The notes under the pieces are model-generated. The model had not been told where the DNA came from. It saw nothing but the letters and a program-made list of their open reading frames with translations, and searched no databases. Made by a program: the position numbers and the translations under genes. Shown piece by piece: positions 24,834-33,479 of a stretch of DNA of 64,000 nt (its first letter is position 1; each line of letters opens with the position of its first letter). The DNA lies in assembly GCA_021770845.1 (NCBI GenBank), contig JAETQF010000008.1, positions 1-64,000 on the forward strand, in the 5' to 3' direction. This stretch comes from Oscillospiraceae bacterium (GTDB lineage: Bacteria > Bacillota > Clostridia > Oscillospirales > Oscillospiraceae).

Positions 24834-24862
24834 TTGTTTTTACGAAGGGAATAGCATATAAT
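24834..24862 (+). promoter_or_regulatory. murI promoter
   Basis: TTGTTT (24834-24839) and TATAAT (24857-24862) are 17 bases apart, upstream of murI at 24901. It is divergent from the smpB promoter. Confidence 0.75.
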
Positions 24863-24900
24863 AGCAGGGCTTCAAACCTGTATGGGAAGGGAGGGCGCCT

Positions 24901-25719
24901 ATGGATACGCGGCCCATCGGGGTGTTCGACTCCGGCCTGGGCGGGCTCACCGCGGTGCGGGAGCTGGCCCGGATCATGCCGGAGGAGGATCTGGTTTACT
25001 TCGGGGATACGGGCCGGGTGCCCTACGGCGGGCGCTCCCGGGAGATCCTGGTGAAATACGCCCGGCAGGACACGGCCTTCCTGCGCTCCTTCCACCCCAA
25101 GGCCATCGTCATCGCCTGCGGCACCGTGTCCACCACCGCCCTGGACGTGCTCCGGGCGGAGAACGACATCCCCATCTTCGGGGTGGTGGGGCCCGCCGCC
25201 CGGGCCGCCGCCCACGTCACCCGGAACGGCCGGGTGGGGCTCATCGGCACCAAGGCGTCCATCCGCTCCGGGGCCTATGAGCGCACCCTGGCCAAGCTGC
25301 GCCCCGGGCTGGAGGTCACCGCCCGGGCCTGCCCCCTGCTGGTGCCCCTGGTGGAGAGCGGCCGCTTCCGCCCCGGCGATATTGTGGCGGAGACGGTGGC
25401 GGGCGAGTACCTGGCCCCCCTCCGGGAACGGGGGGTGGACACCCTGATCCTGGGCTGCACCCACTATCCCCTGATGAAGGCGGTGATCGGCGCGTACATG
25501 GGCCCGGACGTCAGCCTGGTGGACGTGGGGGAGCAGTGCGCCCGGTGGGTGAAGCGCCAGCTGGAGCTGGACGGCCTGCGCAACCAGCGCCCCGGCGCGG
25601 GGCGGCGGCGCTATTTTGTCAGCGACAGCGCGGAGGACTTTTCCGACCTGGCCTCCCTCTTTTTAGGGGAGGATGTCCACGGCGGCGTGGAGCAGATCGA
25701 CATTACGGCTTACGAGTGA
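24901..25719 (+). CDS. murI: Glutamate racemase
   Basis: The 272-residue enzyme makes D-glutamate for peptidoglycan. It has the Asp/Ser loop VFDSGLGGLTAVREL at residues 8-22, YFGDTGRVPYG at 33-42, and the two catalytic cysteines at C73 (IACGTVSTTA) and C186 (LILGCTHYPL). The usual ACNTA has become ACGTV, a change at the residue after the first cysteine plus one, so the acidic-pocket geometry may differ slightly. It precedes DUF1934 by eight bases, and both are probably one transcript from the promoter at 24834. Confidence 0.95.
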   Translation: MDTRPIGVFDSGLGGLTAVRELARIMPEEDLVYFGDTGRVPYGGRSREILVKYARQDTAFLRSFHPKAIVIACGTVSTTALDVLRAENDIPIFGVVGPAARAAAHVTRNGRVGLIGTKASIRSGAYERTLAKLRPGLEVTARACPLLVPLVESGRFRPGDIVAETVAGEYLAPLRERGVDTLILGCTHYPLMKAVIGAYMGPDVSLVDVGEQCARWVKRQLELDGLRNQRPGAGRRRYFVSDSAEDFSDLASLFLGEDVHGGVEQIDITAYE

Positions 25720-25727
25720 GGAACACT

Positions 25728-26168
25728 ATGACGGATAATGTGATTATATCCATTAAGGGCAGGCAGCTGTACGCCGAGAGCAGCCCCGACGAGGTGGAGC
25801 TGGTGACCTCCGGCACCCTGAAGCGGGACGGCGCGGGGGGCTACATCGTGTCCTACGCGGAGACGGAGCTCACCGGGCTGGAGGGCACCACCACCCGGCT
25901 CCACGTGGATGGGGGCCGTGTGACCCTGCTGCGGGAGGGAAATGTGAACTCCCAGATGGTGTTTGAGGAGGGCAGGCGGCACCTGTCCATGTACGAGACA
26001 CCCTACGGGGCGCTGTCCATCGGCATCAACACCCGGCGGATGCGCTCCACCCTGGGGGAGGCGGGGGGCGATTTGGAGATCGACTACGCCATTGAGATCG
26101 ACAACCTCATCGCGGGGCAGAACCTGTTCCGGATGAACGTGCGGGCCAACCCGCCCCTGCGCCAGTGA
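25728..26168 (+). CDS. DUF1934 beta-barrel protein
   Basis: The 146-residue product is a lipocalin-like DUF1934 (YwiB) protein: VIISIKGRQLYAESSPDEVE, then YIVSYAETELTGLEGTTT, MVFEEGRRHLSMYETPYGAL and the final LEIDYAIEIDNLIAGQNLF. The fold is a small intracellular beta-barrel with no assigned reaction. The ATG at 25728 follows GAGGAAC. It lies between murI and the rimP-nusA operon, as in many Clostridia. Its function is unknown. Confidence 0.9.
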   Translation: MTDNVIISIKGRQLYAESSPDEVELVTSGTLKRDGAGGYIVSYAETELTGLEGTTTRLHVDGGRVTLLREGNVNSQMVFEEGRRHLSMYETPYGALSIGINTRRMRSTLGEAGGDLEIDYAIEIDNLIAGQNLFRMNVRANPPLRQ

Positions 26169-26193
26169 GGGGGAATTTTTTCACATTGGGGGT

Positions 26194-26222
26194 TGCAATC
26201 CCCGGTGGTTCGTGGTAAACTA
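26194..26222 (+). promoter_or_regulatory. rimP-nusA-infB operon promoter
   Basis: TTGCAA (26194-26199) and TAAACT (26217-26222) are 17 bases apart. The transcript would start near 26229, twelve bases before the leader hairpin at 26241. Confidence 0.65.
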
Positions 26223-26240
26223 CAGCTATGTAAGGTATGA

Positions 26241-26273
26241 AAGGAGTGAGGCTGGCGCCTCACTCCTTCTTTT
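26241..26273 (+). terminator. Leader terminator-like hairpin ahead of rimP
   Basis: AAGGAGTGAGG (26241-26251) pairs perfectly with CCTCACTCCTT (26258-26268) around a six-base loop, followed by CTTTT. It lies between the promoter and rimP, so it can act as an attenuator of the whole operon, or as the end of the DUF1934 transcript. Confidence 0.75.
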
Positions 26274-26295
26274 GAGAGGAAGGAGCCGATACAGG

Positions 26296-26739
26296 ATGGC
26301 AAAGGTGACGGACGCGGTGGCCGCCCTGGCCCTCCCCATCGTGGAGGGGGCGGGCTGCACCCTGTGGGACGTGGAATACGTGAAGGAGGCCGGGGAGTGG
26401 TTCCTCCGGGTCTACATCGACCGGGAGGGCGGCGTGGACATCGACTGCTGCGAGGCCGTCTCCCGCCCGCTGTCCGACGCGCTGGACGAGGCCGACCCCA
26501 TCCAGGGCAGCTACACCTTCGAGGTGTCCTCCGCCGGGCTGGATCGGGCGCTGAAGAAGCCCGCCCACTTTGCCGCCTGTATGGGCAGGCCGGTGGACGT
26601 GCGCTTCTACCGCCCCGTGGACGGGCGCAAGGAGCTCACCGGCATCCTCACCGGCTATGAGGACGGGGCCGTCCTGGTGGACGGGGTACGCTTTGAAAAG
26701 AACGACGTGGCCCAGGTGCGGCTGCACGTCGAGTTTTAA
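26296..26739 (+). CDS. rimP: Ribosome maturation factor RimP
   Basis: The 147-residue protein matures the 30S subunit. It shows the N-terminal half LALPIVEGAGCTLWDVEYVK then FLRVYIDREGGVDIDCCEAV, the signature SYTFEVSSAGLDRALKKPAH, and an Sm-like C-terminal domain (LTGILTGYEDGAVLVDGV). The start at 26296 matches relatives; AAGGAG lies 11 bases upstream. It is 14 bases ahead of nusA in the conserved order rimP-nusA-ylxR-ylxQ-infB-rbfA. Confidence 0.95.
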   Translation: MAKVTDAVAALALPIVEGAGCTLWDVEYVKEAGEWFLRVYIDREGGVDIDCCEAVSRPLSDALDEADPIQGSYTFEVSSAGLDRALKKPAHFAACMGRPVDVRFYRPVDGRKELTGILTGYEDGAVLVDGVRFEKNDVAQVRLHVEF

Positions 26740-26753
26740 GGAGTCGATGGACA

Positions 26754-27917
26754 ATGGCCAGAAAAAAAGTCGCCGCAAAGAGCACGGAGCTGGACACCAA
26801 GGAATTTTTCGCCGCCATCTCCGATATTGAGCAGGAAAAGGGCATTCCCAAGGCCTATATGCTGGAGAAGATCACCCAGGCCCTGGTGGCCGCCTACAAG
26901 CGGGATCACGAGGGGATCACGGACAACGTGGTGGTGGACGCCAACGAGGAGCTGGGCACCGTGCGGATGTACGTGAAGAAGGACGTGGTGGAGGAGGTGG
27001 ACAACCCCCACACCGAGATCAGCCTGGAGGACGCCCAGAAGGCCCTGCCCCGGGCTCAGCTGGGGGACGTGCTCCGCATTGAGATCAAGCCCAAAAACTT
27101 CGGCCGCATCGCCGCCCAGACCGCCCGTCAGGTGATCATCCAGGGGATGCGGGAGGCGGAGCGGGGCATGATCTTCGACGAGTTCTCCGCCAAGGAGCAC
27201 GAGATTTTGACGGGCACCGTCACCCGGGTGGACGAGCGCAGCGGCTCGGTGGCCATCCGGCTCACCTCCGGCTCCGAGTTCACCGACGCCTTCCTGTCCG
27301 CCGGCGAGCAGGTGAAGGGCGAGGTCATCCACGAGGGCGACCGGGTGCGGGTGTACGTGGTGGAGGTGCGGCAGGCCAGCCGCGGGCCCCAGGTGCTCAT
27401 CTCCCGAACCCACCCCGGCCTGGTGAAGCGGCTGTTTGAGCTGGAGGTGCCCGAGATCTACGACGGCACGGTGCAGGTCATGTCCATCGCCCGGGAGGCG
27501 GGCAGCCGCACCAAGCTGGCCGTGTGGAGCGACGACGAGAACGTGGATCCCATCGGCGCCTGCGTGGGCCCCCGGGGCCAGCGGGTAAACGCCGTGGTGG
27601 AGGAGCTGCGGGGCGAGAAGGTGGACATCATCAAGTGGTCGGAGGATCCCGGCCAGTACGTGGGCGCCGCCCTGGCCCCCGCCGACGTGATCAGCGTCAC
27701 CGAGCTGGAGGAGGGCAAGAGCTGCCGGGTGGTGGTGCCCGACGATCAGCTGTCCCTGGCCATCGGCAAGGAGGGGCAGAACGCCCGCCTGGCCGCCCGT
27801 CTGACCGGCTATAAAATCGACATCCGTCCCGCCAGCGCCCCCGAGCCCCCCGAGGAGGAGGCCCCGGAGGCCGCCCCGGAACCGGACGGGGACGAGGATA
27901 TCCCGGAGGAAGAATAA
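26754..27917 (+). CDS. nusA: Transcription factor NusA
   Basis: The 387-residue protein has an N-terminal RNA polymerase-binding domain ([20 protein letters not shown]), an S1 domain ([20 protein letters not shown]), and two KH domains. KH1 includes [20 protein letters not shown] and the [20 protein letters not shown] loop, and KH2 ends [20 protein letters not shown]. The tail is acidic and proline-rich ([20 protein letters not shown]). It controls pausing, termination and antitermination. It lies in the translation operon and is followed by a perfect inverted repeat element at its stop codon. Confidence 0.96.
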   Translation: MARKKVAAKSTELDTKEFFAAISDIEQEKGIPKAYMLEKITQALVAAYKRDHEGITDNVVVDANEELGTVRMYVKKDVVEEVDNPHTEISLEDAQKALPRAQLGDVLRIEIKPKNFGRIAAQTARQVIIQGMREAERGMIFDEFSAKEHEILTGTVTRVDERSGSVAIRLTSGSEFTDAFLSAGEQVKGEVIHEGDRVRVYVVEVRQASRGPQVLISRTHPGLVKRLFELEVPEIYDGTVQVMSIAREAGSRTKLAVWSDDENVDPIGACVGPRGQRVNAVVEELRGEKVDIIKWSEDPGQYVGAALAPADVISVTELEEGKSCRVVVPDDQLSLAIGKEGQNARLAARLTGYKIDIRPASAPEPPEEEAPEAAPEPDGDEDIPEEE

Positions 27918-27921
27918 ATAT

Positions 27922-27997
27922 GTAGGGGAGGGGCTTGCCCCTCCCGGGGGAACAGAGCGCAGATCGGTCAGACGGGAGGGGCAAGCCCCTCCCCTAC
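27922..27997. repeat. Inverted-repeat element between nusA and ylxR
   Basis: A 25-base arm at 27922-27946 is repeated in perfect inverse at 27973-27997 around a 26-base centre. Each arm is itself nearly palindromic (GGGAGGGGC TT GCCCCTCCC). The element begins GTAGGGG and ends CCCCTAC, four bases after the nusA stop. It is MITE- or REP-like and would fold into a strong RNA structure inside the operon mRNA. Confidence 0.85.
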
Positions 27998-28034
27998 GAC
28001 CCGTATTCGCCCGCTTCAAAAGGGGGAGAACACC

Positions 28035-28310
28035 ATGCCCAAGAAAATACCCATGCGCCAATGCCTTGGCTGCCGGGAGATGAAGCCCAAGCCGGAGCTG
28101 ATCCGGGTGGTGCGTTCCCCCGAAGGGGAGCTGTCCCTGGACTTCCGGGGAAAGAAGCCGGGCCGGGGGGCCTATCTGTGCCCCGATCCCGGCTGCCTGG
28201 CCCGGGCGAAAAAGAGCCGCGCCATCGAGCGGGCCCTGTCCGCCCCCATGCCCCCCGAGGTGTGGGAGGGCCTGGAGACCCAGATGAAAGCGGGTGACGG
28301 CGGTGACTGA
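28035..28310 (+). CDS. ylxR: YlxR (DUF448) RNA-binding protein
   Basis: The 91-residue protein has the YlxR signature KIPMRQCLGCREMKPKPELI, then LIRVVRSPEGELSLDFRG and KPGRGAYLCPDPGCLARA. Two cysteine pairs (CLGC and CPDPGC) suggest metal binding. YlxR proteins are encoded between nusA and infB, and some bind RNase P RNA. The ATG at 28035 has GGGGGAG upstream. It overlaps the following L7Ae-like gene. Confidence 0.92.
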   Translation: MPKKIPMRQCLGCREMKPKPELIRVVRSPEGELSLDFRGKKPGRGAYLCPDPGCLARAKKSRAIERALSAPMPPEVWEGLETQMKAGDGGD

Positions 28311-28695
28311 CAGCGCCCTATCCCTGCTGGGGCTGGCCCTGCGGGGGAGCAACCTGGCCGTGGGCGAGGAGCCGGTGGCGGAGGCCTGCAGGACGGGCCG
28401 GGCCCAGCTGGTGCTCACCGCCGCCGACGCGGCCCCCAACAGCGCGGAACGGGCCCGGCGCTGGGCCCAGGCCGGGGCCGTCCCGTGGATCCCGGCCCCC
28501 TGGACGAAGGAGGAGCTGGGCGGGGCCCTGGGGCGCTCCGTGTGCGCCATGGCGGCCCTCACCGACCGGGGTCTGGCCGCCGCGCTGGCAGCCAAGCTGG
28601 CCCTGCGGGACGAAGCCCTGCGCCCCATAGCCTCCCAGCTGGAGGAAAAGAAGAAGCCGCGGGCTCAGAAAAAGCCCGCTGTCCGTGAGATTTAG
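28294..28695 (+). CDS. ylxQ: L7Ae/L30e-family protein YlxQ
   Basis: The product (133 residues from GTG 28294, or 130 from GTG 28303) is an L7Ae/L30e-type kink-turn RNA-binding protein of the nusA-infB cluster. It reads ALSLLGLALRGSNLAVGEEP, then AQLVLTAADAAPNSAERARR and LGRSVCAMAALTDRGLAAAL, with a lysine-rich tail (KKKPRAQKKPA). Binding to RNA kink-turns is family knowledge. It overlaps ylxR by up to 17 bases and ends just before infB, so translation is probably coupled. Confidence 0.9.
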   Translation: MTAVTDSALSLLGLALRGSNLAVGEEPVAEACRTGRAQLVLTAADAAPNSAERARRWAQAGAVPWIPAPWTKEELGGALGRSVCAMAALTDRGLAAALAAKLALRDEALRPIASQLEEKKKPRAQKKPAVREI

Positions 28696-28707
28696 GAGGT
28701 GGCCTGT

Positions 28708-31038
28708 TTGAGCCTTGCGAAACTGAACGCCCGGGATGTGGCCAAGGACTTTGGGATGCAAGCCAAAGCCATTACCGCCATTCTGACCGAGTACACCAAA
28801 GAGACTGTGTCTCCCACCAGGATCCTGACGGATCGGGAGCTGTCCATCATCTTTGAGCACCTGACCCAGCACAACCAGGTGGACTCCATCGAGTCCATCT
28901 ATGCCGACGTATACCAGGAGCCCGCCAGGGAGGAGCCAAAGGGCGCCCCCCAGAAGGACGGCAAGGCCGCCCCGGCCCCCGCCCAGGGGAAGGGCGCCCC
29001 CGCCCCCCAGAAGGAGCAGGCCAAGCCCGCCGCCCCCGCCAAGCCCGTGGGCCGCGCCCCGGAGAAGAAGGTGGTGGATACCCGGAAGGGCGGCGGCCCC
29101 AACCTGGAGAAGTACGATCAGCGCCTGGAGGATCTGGCCCCCGACAAGGCCAACCGGATGCAGACCGGCAAGCAGAAGTTCCAGAACCGGGGGGGCAAGA
29201 ACCGGGGCCAGAGCTTTGGCAACAAGCGCAAGCAGGAGGAGCAGGATCGGATGCGCCGCCTCCAGCTGGAGATCGCCAAAAAGACCCCGCTGACGGTGAA
29301 GATCCCCGACGAGATCGGCGTGGGCGAGCTGGCCTCCCGGATGAAGAAGACCGGGGCGGAGGTGGTCAAGTGCCTCATCCGCAACGGTGTCATGGCCTCC
29401 CTGTCCGACATCATCGACTACGACACCGCCGCCCTGGTGGCCATGGAGCTGGGCTGCAAGGTGGAGAAGGAGGTCATCGTCACCATCGAGGAGCAGCTCA
29501 TCGACACCGCCGAGGACAAGGAGGAGGATCTCCAGTCCCGGGCCCCGGTGGTGGTAGTCATGGGCCACGTGGATCACGGCAAGACCTCCCTGCTGGATCA
29601 CATCCGCAACGCCAACGTGGTGTCCGGCGAGGCGGGGGGCATCACCCAGCACATCGGCGCCTACCAGGTGCTGGTGAACGGCAAGCCCATCACCTTCCTG
29701 GACACGCCGGGCCATGAGGCGTTTACCGCCATGCGGGCCCGGGGCGCCATGGTCACCGATATCGCCATCCTGGTGGTGGCGGCGGACGACGGCATTATGC
29801 CCCAGACCGTGGAGTCCATCAACCACGCCAAGGCCGCCGGGATCCCCATCATCGTGGCCATCAACAAGATGGATAAGCCGGAGGCCAACCCGGATCGGAT
29901 CAAGCAGCAGCTCACCGAGTACGAGCTGGTGCCCGAGGAGTGGGGCGGCGAAACCATCATCTGCCCCATCTCCGCCAAGACGGGCATGGGCATCGACAAC
30001 CTGCTGGAGATGGTCACCCTCACCGCCGAGATGCGGGAGCTGAAGGCCAACCCCAACCGCACCGCCCACGGCGCGGTCATCGAGGCCCGGCTGGACAAGG
30101 GCCGGGGCCCCGTGGCCACCCTGCTGGTGCAGAACGGCACCCTGAAGCAAGGCGACGTGATCATTGCCGGCATGGCGGTGGGCCGCGTCCGGGCCATGAC
30201 GGACTACAAGGGCAACAAGGTCACCGAGGCGGGGCCCTCCGTGCCTGTTGAGATCATCGGCATGGGCGAGGTGCCCGGGGCGGGGGACGACTTCCACGCC
30301 GTGGCCGACGAGCGGATGGCCCGGGAGCTGGTGGAGCAGCGCAAGGCGGAGATGAAGAACGCCACCACCGGATCCGCCAAACAGAAGGTGTCCCTGGAGG
30401 AGCTGTTCAGCCAGATCCAGGCGGGCGAGATGAAGGATCTGAACATCATCGTCAAGGCGGACGTGCAGGGCTCCGCCGAGGCCGTCAAGGCCAGCCTGGA
30501 GAAGATCTCCAACGAGGAGGTGCGCGTCCGGGTGATCCACTGCGCCGTGGGCGCGGTGAACGAGTCCGACGTGATGCTGGCCGCCACCTCCAACGCCATC
30601 ATCGTGGGCTTCAACGTCCGCCCGGACAAGAACGCCGCCGACTCCGCCGCCCGCAACAAGGTGGATATGCGGATGTACCGGGTGATCTACGACTGCATCA
30701 ACGAGATCGAGGCCGCCATGAAGGGAATGCTGGCCCCCAAGTTCCGGGAGGTGGCCCTGGGCGAGGCCGAGGTGCGGCAGGTGTACAAGATCACCGGCGT
30801 GGGCTTCGTGGCCGGGTGCTACGTCACCGAGGGCAAGGTGGCCCGGAACGCCCAGATCCGGCTCGTCCGGGACGGCATTGTGATTCACGAGGGCGTGATG
30901 AACTCCCTCCAGCGGTTCAAGGACAGCGTGAAGGAGGTCGCCCGGGGCTACGAGTGCGGCATTGGCATCGAGAAGTACAGCGATATCAAGGAGGGCGACA
31001 TTATCGAGGCCTTCGTGATGGAGCAGATTGAGGTATAA
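28708..31038 (+). CDS. infB: Translation initiation factor IF-2
   Basis: The 776-residue factor starts at a TTG at 28708 with AGGAGG eight bases upstream; a GTG at 28699 overlaps that site and is unlikely. The N-terminal IF2_N-like segment ([20 protein letters not shown]) is followed by a lysine/alanine/proline-rich linker. A second IF2_N region and the GTPase come next: [24 protein letters not shown], and [10 protein letters not shown]. Domains II-IV and the fMet-tRNA-binding C-terminal domain complete it ([20 protein letters not shown]). It delivers initiator tRNA to the 30S subunit. Confidence 0.97.
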   Translation: MSLAKLNARDVAKDFGMQAKAITAILTEYTKETVSPTRILTDRELSIIFEHLTQHNQVDSIESIYADVYQEPAREEPKGAPQKDGKAAPAPAQGKGAPAPQKEQAKPAAPAKPVGRAPEKKVVDTRKGGGPNLEKYDQRLEDLAPDKANRMQTGKQKFQNRGGKNRGQSFGNKRKQEEQDRMRRLQLEIAKKTPLTVKIPDEIGVGELASRMKKTGAEVVKCLIRNGVMASLSDIIDYDTAALVAMELGCKVEKEVIVTIEEQLIDTAEDKEEDLQSRAPVVVVMGHVDHGKTSLLDHIRNANVVSGEAGGITQHIGAYQVLVNGKPITFLDTPGHEAFTAMRARGAMVTDIAILVVAADDGIMPQTVESINHAKAAGIPIIVAINKMDKPEANPDRIKQQLTEYELVPEEWGGETIICPISAKTGMGIDNLLEMVTLTAEMRELKANPNRTAHGAVIEARLDKGRGPVATLLVQNGTLKQGDVIIAGMAVGRVRAMTDYKGNKVTEAGPSVPVEIIGMGEVPGAGDDFHAVADERMARELVEQRKAEMKNATTGSAKQKVSLEELFSQIQAGEMKDLNIIVKADVQGSAEAVKASLEKISNEEVRVRVIHCAVGAVNESDVMLAATSNAIIVGFNVRPDKNAADSAARNKVDMRMYRVIYDCINEIEAAMKGMLAPKFREVALGEAEVRQVYKITGVGFVAGCYVTEGKVARNAQIRLVRDGIVIHEGVMNSLQRFKDSVKEVARGYECGIGIEKYSDIKEGDIIEAFVMEQIEV

Positions 31039-31071
31039 ACGGAGTGCGGATGAAAGAAAGGAGCGCGGAAC

Positions 31072-31224
31072 ATGGGCACCGAGGCCGAGAGGCAGGATAC
31101 CAGAAAGGCAATGGCATTTGACCTGTTCGACATCCTTGATGAAAAGCCGGAGCAGGAAACCTACACCGTGGACGAGATCAAAAAATTGATTCGCGTGTAC
31201 CTTAAAACAGCGGATCAGAAGTAA
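31072..31224 (+). CDS. Small 50-residue protein of unknown function
   Basis: This frame has AAAGGAG ahead of the ATG at 31072. It encodes a mostly helical 50-residue protein (RKAMAFDLFDILDEKPEQET then TVDEIKKLIRVYLKTADQ). No family is recognised. It follows infB by 33 bases and is closed by the terminator at 31234, so it is probably the last gene of that transcript segment. Confidence 0.65.
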   Translation: MGTEAERQDTRKAMAFDLFDILDEKPEQETYTVDEIKKLIRVYLKTADQK

Positions 31225-31233
31225 AACGGGCTT

Positions 31234-31262
31234 GGGGCGGGCGGGTTCGCCCGCCCCGTTTT
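31234..31262 (+). terminator. Terminator after the infB segment
   Basis: GGGGCGGGCG (31234-31243) pairs with CGCCCGCCCC (31248-31257), followed by GTTTT. It ends the plus-strand transcript and, being symmetric, may also serve the convergent gene at 31265. Confidence 0.85.
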
Positions 31263-31264
31263 CC

Positions 31265-31522
31265 TTACCGCAGGGACGCGCCCAACTGGAACCCGCAAGC
31301 AAAGGCTGCCTCCATGTCCCGCAGACGCAGCTCCTCCGCGCAGTCGTACAGGGCGGATACCCGGCGGAGCACATCCGGCGGGCTAAGCTCCTCCAGCGCG
31401 GCCCGGTTCTGCTCCACCGCCCGGGCGCACTCGTCCCGGCTCTGCTGGGCCTCCCGGTCGTAGAAGCCGTCCAGGCGATATCTGCTGGCGTATTCCCAGA
31501 GGACGCGGGTTAATTCATCCAT
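31265..31522 (-). CDS. Small protein of unknown function
   Basis: The 85-residue protein is helical and acidic (RVLWEYASRYRLDGFYDREA, then SRDECARAVEQNRAALEELS and DMEAAFACGFQLGASL). No motif identifies a family with confidence, although similar short proteins appear next to XRE regulators in gut Clostridia. It is divergent from the XRE gene at 31610 and has its own promoter at 31569-31597. The pair looks like a small module inserted into the translation operon. Confidence 0.65.
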   Translation of the reverse strand: MDELTRVLWEYASRYRLDGFYDREAQQSRDECARAVEQNRAALEELSPPDVLRRVSALYDCAEELRLRDMEAAFACGFQLGASLR

Positions 31523-31568
31523 AATGATCCCTCCACAAAATGAATTGCGAACTATATTTCACGTCTAT

Positions 31569-31597
31569 AATATACACGAAAAGTTTATCGTAGTCAA
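31569..31597 (-). promoter_or_regulatory. Promoter of the small 31265 gene
   Basis: On the minus strand TTGACT (31592-31597) and TATATT (31569-31574) are 17 bases apart. An imperfect palindrome, roughly TTTCGTGTATATTATAGACG then TGAAA, covers the -10 region and could be the XRE operator. Confidence 0.6.
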
Positions 31598-31609
31598 GGG
31601 AGTAATCTC

Positions 31610-31828
31610 ATGATTTTTAACGACCGCCTAAAAGCATTGCGAAAAGAACGAGGCATGACACAAGAACAGGCTGCACAAGCGCTGTCTATTACGCTACGTA
31701 ATTATCAGCGAATTGAATCCAGTGGGAACACACCGAATTATGCAAACCTTGTTCGCCTTGCGGATTTTTTTGACGTTTCCATGGACTACCTGGGGGGCCG
31801 CACGGACAAGCGCGAGGTCAACCGTTAA
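31610..31828 (+). CDS. XRE-family regulator
   Basis: The 72-residue protein is a single lambda-repressor-like HTH domain: FNDRLKALRKERGMTQEQAA, then LSITLRNYQRIESSGNTPNY and LADFFDVSMDYLGG. AAGGGAG precedes the ATG. It is AT-richer than the flanking operon genes and divergent from the small gene at 31265, which it may control. Its insertion between infB and rbfA suggests recent acquisition. Confidence 0.9.
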   Translation: MIFNDRLKALRKERGMTQEQAAQALSITLRNYQRIESSGNTPNYANLVRLADFFDVSMDYLGGRTDKREVNR

Positions 31829-31864
31829 TTTCGGAGATACTAACCTCTTAAAGGAGGAATTTCT

Positions 31865-32254
31865 ATGCCAAGCAACCGAATCGGCCGCGTCAACGAGGAG
31901 ATCCAGCGGGAGCTGGCCGCCCTCATCCCCACCGTCAAGGATCCCCGGGTGGCGGAGGCGGGCATGGTGAGCGTCACCGCCGTGGACACCACCCCCGATC
32001 TGAAATACGCCAAAATCTACGTCAGTGCCCTGAACAAGGACAGCAGCGCCCAGCTTTTGAAGGGCCTCAAGTCCGCCGCCGGCTACCTGCGCCGGGAGCT
32101 GGGCCGGGCGCTGAACCTGCGCAACACCCCGGAGCTGTCCTTCGTCCGGGACGACTCCATCGACAAGGGGGCCCACATCCTGGATCTGCTGCGGGATCCG
32201 GACGTGGTGAAGCCCCCCAACCCCGCCAACGAGCACATTCAATTGGATCCGTAG
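31865..32254 (+). CDS. rbfA: Ribosome-binding factor A
   Basis: The 129-residue protein has the RbfA KH-like fold: RIGRVNEEIQRELAALIPTV, then VAEAGMVSVTAVDTTPDLKY, AKIYVSALNK and the closing ELSFVRDDSIDKGAHILDLL. It acts in late 30S maturation and cold adaptation. AAAGGAGG precedes the ATG. The TAG stop lies inside a repeat element (32251-32383), so the element's first bases supply the stop codon. Confidence 0.95.
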   Translation: MPSNRIGRVNEEIQRELAALIPTVKDPRVAEAGMVSVTAVDTTPDLKYAKIYVSALNKDSSAQLLKGLKSAAGYLRRELGRALNLRNTPELSFVRDDSIDKGAHILDLLRDPDVVKPPNPANEHIQLDP

Positions 32255-32383
32255 GGAGCGATGTGTGCCGGTGGCACACGCCCATCGCACGACCGAGCCG
32301 ACAGGCGAGACACGATGTCCTCATCGGCCCTATCGGCACCACACCAAAAACAGGGCGGGGCCGGTGAGGACACCGGCCCCTAC
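32251..32383. repeat. GTAGGG...CCCTAC element between rbfA and nrnA
   Basis: The 133-base segment starts GTAGGG at the rbfA stop and ends CCCCTAC. It contains GTGTGCC-GGT-GGCACAC and a GGGGCCGGTG/CACCGGCCCC hairpin. The same terminal GTAGGG/CCCTAC is seen in the nusA-ylxR element, so both may be related miniature elements. Confidence 0.6.
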
Positions 32384-32397
32384 GGAAAGGAACCACC

Positions 32398-33369
32398 ATG
32401 CCTACCACCATCACCGTTGCCCAAGCGGCAGATTTTTTGAAACAGCGCGACAACTACCTGATCCTGACCCACAAGCGGCCCGACGGGGACACCATCGGCT
32501 GCGCCGCGGGGCTGTGCCGCGCCCTGCGGGGGCTGGGAAAGACCGCCTATGTTCTGCCCAACGAGGACGCCACCACCCTGCTGGAAAGCTACCTGGACGG
32601 CCTGACGGCCCCGGAGGGCTTCACCCCGGACACGGTGGTGAGCACCGATGTGGCCACGGAGAACCTGCTGCCGGACAGCGCCGCGCCTTACAAGGGCCGG
32701 ATCGATCTGGCCATCGACCACCACCCCTCCCAGGAGTTTTTCGCCAGGGAGACCTGCCTGGAGGCGGACAAGGCCGCCTGCGGGGAGATCATCTGGAAGA
32801 TCTGCGGCGAGCTGGGGGTGATGGACGGGGAGATCGCCACGCCGCTGTACGTGGCCATCGCCACCGACTGCGGCTGCTTCGTCTACGCCAACACCACCCC
32901 CCACACCCACCGGGCGGCGGCGGCGCTGATGGAGCAGGGTATCCCCTTCCAGGAGCTGAACAAGCGGCACTTCCGCACCAAGTCGGTGGCCCGGATGAAG
33001 CTGGAGAGCCTGATTGTCGAGCATATGCACCTGTATCATGACGGCACGGTGGCGGTGGCCCCCATCTCTCTGGAGCTGATCGCTCAGGCCGGCGCCACCA
33101 GCGAGGACACGGACGACATCGCCGCCTTCCTGGGCCAGCTCAAGGGCGTGCTCCACACCGCCACCATCCGGGAGCACGAGGGGGGCGAGTGCCGCGTCTC
33201 CGTGCGCACCAAGGCGGACGAGCTCAACGCCACCCGGGTGTGCGCCCGACTGGGCGGCGGTGGGCACAAGGCCGCCTCCGGCTGCACGGTGAAGGGGACG
33301 GTGGAGGAGGCGGAGCGGGCCATCCTGGCCGCCATCGACGCACAGCTGAGCGAACCCAGTCAGGACTGA
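32398..33369 (+). CDS. nrnA: DHH-family bifunctional oligoribonuclease/PAP phosphatase
   Basis: The 323-residue enzyme has the DHH motif set: THKRPDGDTIGCAAG at residues 24-38 (metal ligands), VVSTDVATE, the signature LAIDHHPSQEFF near residue 105, and AIATDCGCFVYANTTP. The DHHA1 C-terminal domain ends in RLGGGGHKAASGCTV. NrnA degrades nano-RNA and pAp. It lies downstream of rbfA, in the usual rbfA-nrnA-truB-ribF order. Confidence 0.95.
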   Translation: MPTTITVAQAADFLKQRDNYLILTHKRPDGDTIGCAAGLCRALRGLGKTAYVLPNEDATTLLESYLDGLTAPEGFTPDTVVSTDVATENLLPDSAAPYKGRIDLAIDHHPSQEFFARETCLEADKAACGEIIWKICGELGVMDGEIATPLYVAIATDCGCFVYANTTPHTHRAAAALMEQGIPFQELNKRHFRTKSVARMKLESLIVEHMHLYHDGTVAVAPISLELIAQAGATSEDTDDIAAFLGQLKGVLHTATIREHEGGECRVSVRTKADELNATRVCARLGGGGHKAASGCTVKGTVEEAERAILAAIDAQLSEPSQD

Positions 33370-33381
33370 AAGGTCAAGGGC

Positions 33382-33413
33382 CTTCTTCTTTTTCTCGAGA
33401 GAAAAAGAAGAAG
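33382..33413. repeat. Palindromic repeat between nrnA and truB
   Basis: A 15-base arm (33382-33396) repeats in perfect inverse (33399-33413) around a GA centre; the core reads TTTTTCTCGAGAGAAAAA. It resembles in style the CTCTCGCGCGAGAG palindrome at 59701. The gap to truB is otherwise empty. Confidence 0.75.
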
Positions 33414-33479
33414 CAAGAAAAAGAGCTTGAAGCTGGGCGTTGATGGAGCAGGCTCCTTGCCGGGAGGGGGATTCTTGAT

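Noticed and set aside
27922-27997. An intrinsic terminator between nusA and ylxR
   Set aside because: The stems are strong, but no T-run follows and the downstream genes need the same transcript.
28318-31374. A 1018-codon open frame opposite infB
   Set aside because: It is the complement of the infB coding sequence. High GC removes stop codons from the opposite strand, and the translation is a low-complexity Leu/Gly/His-rich string without ribosome binding site or domain.
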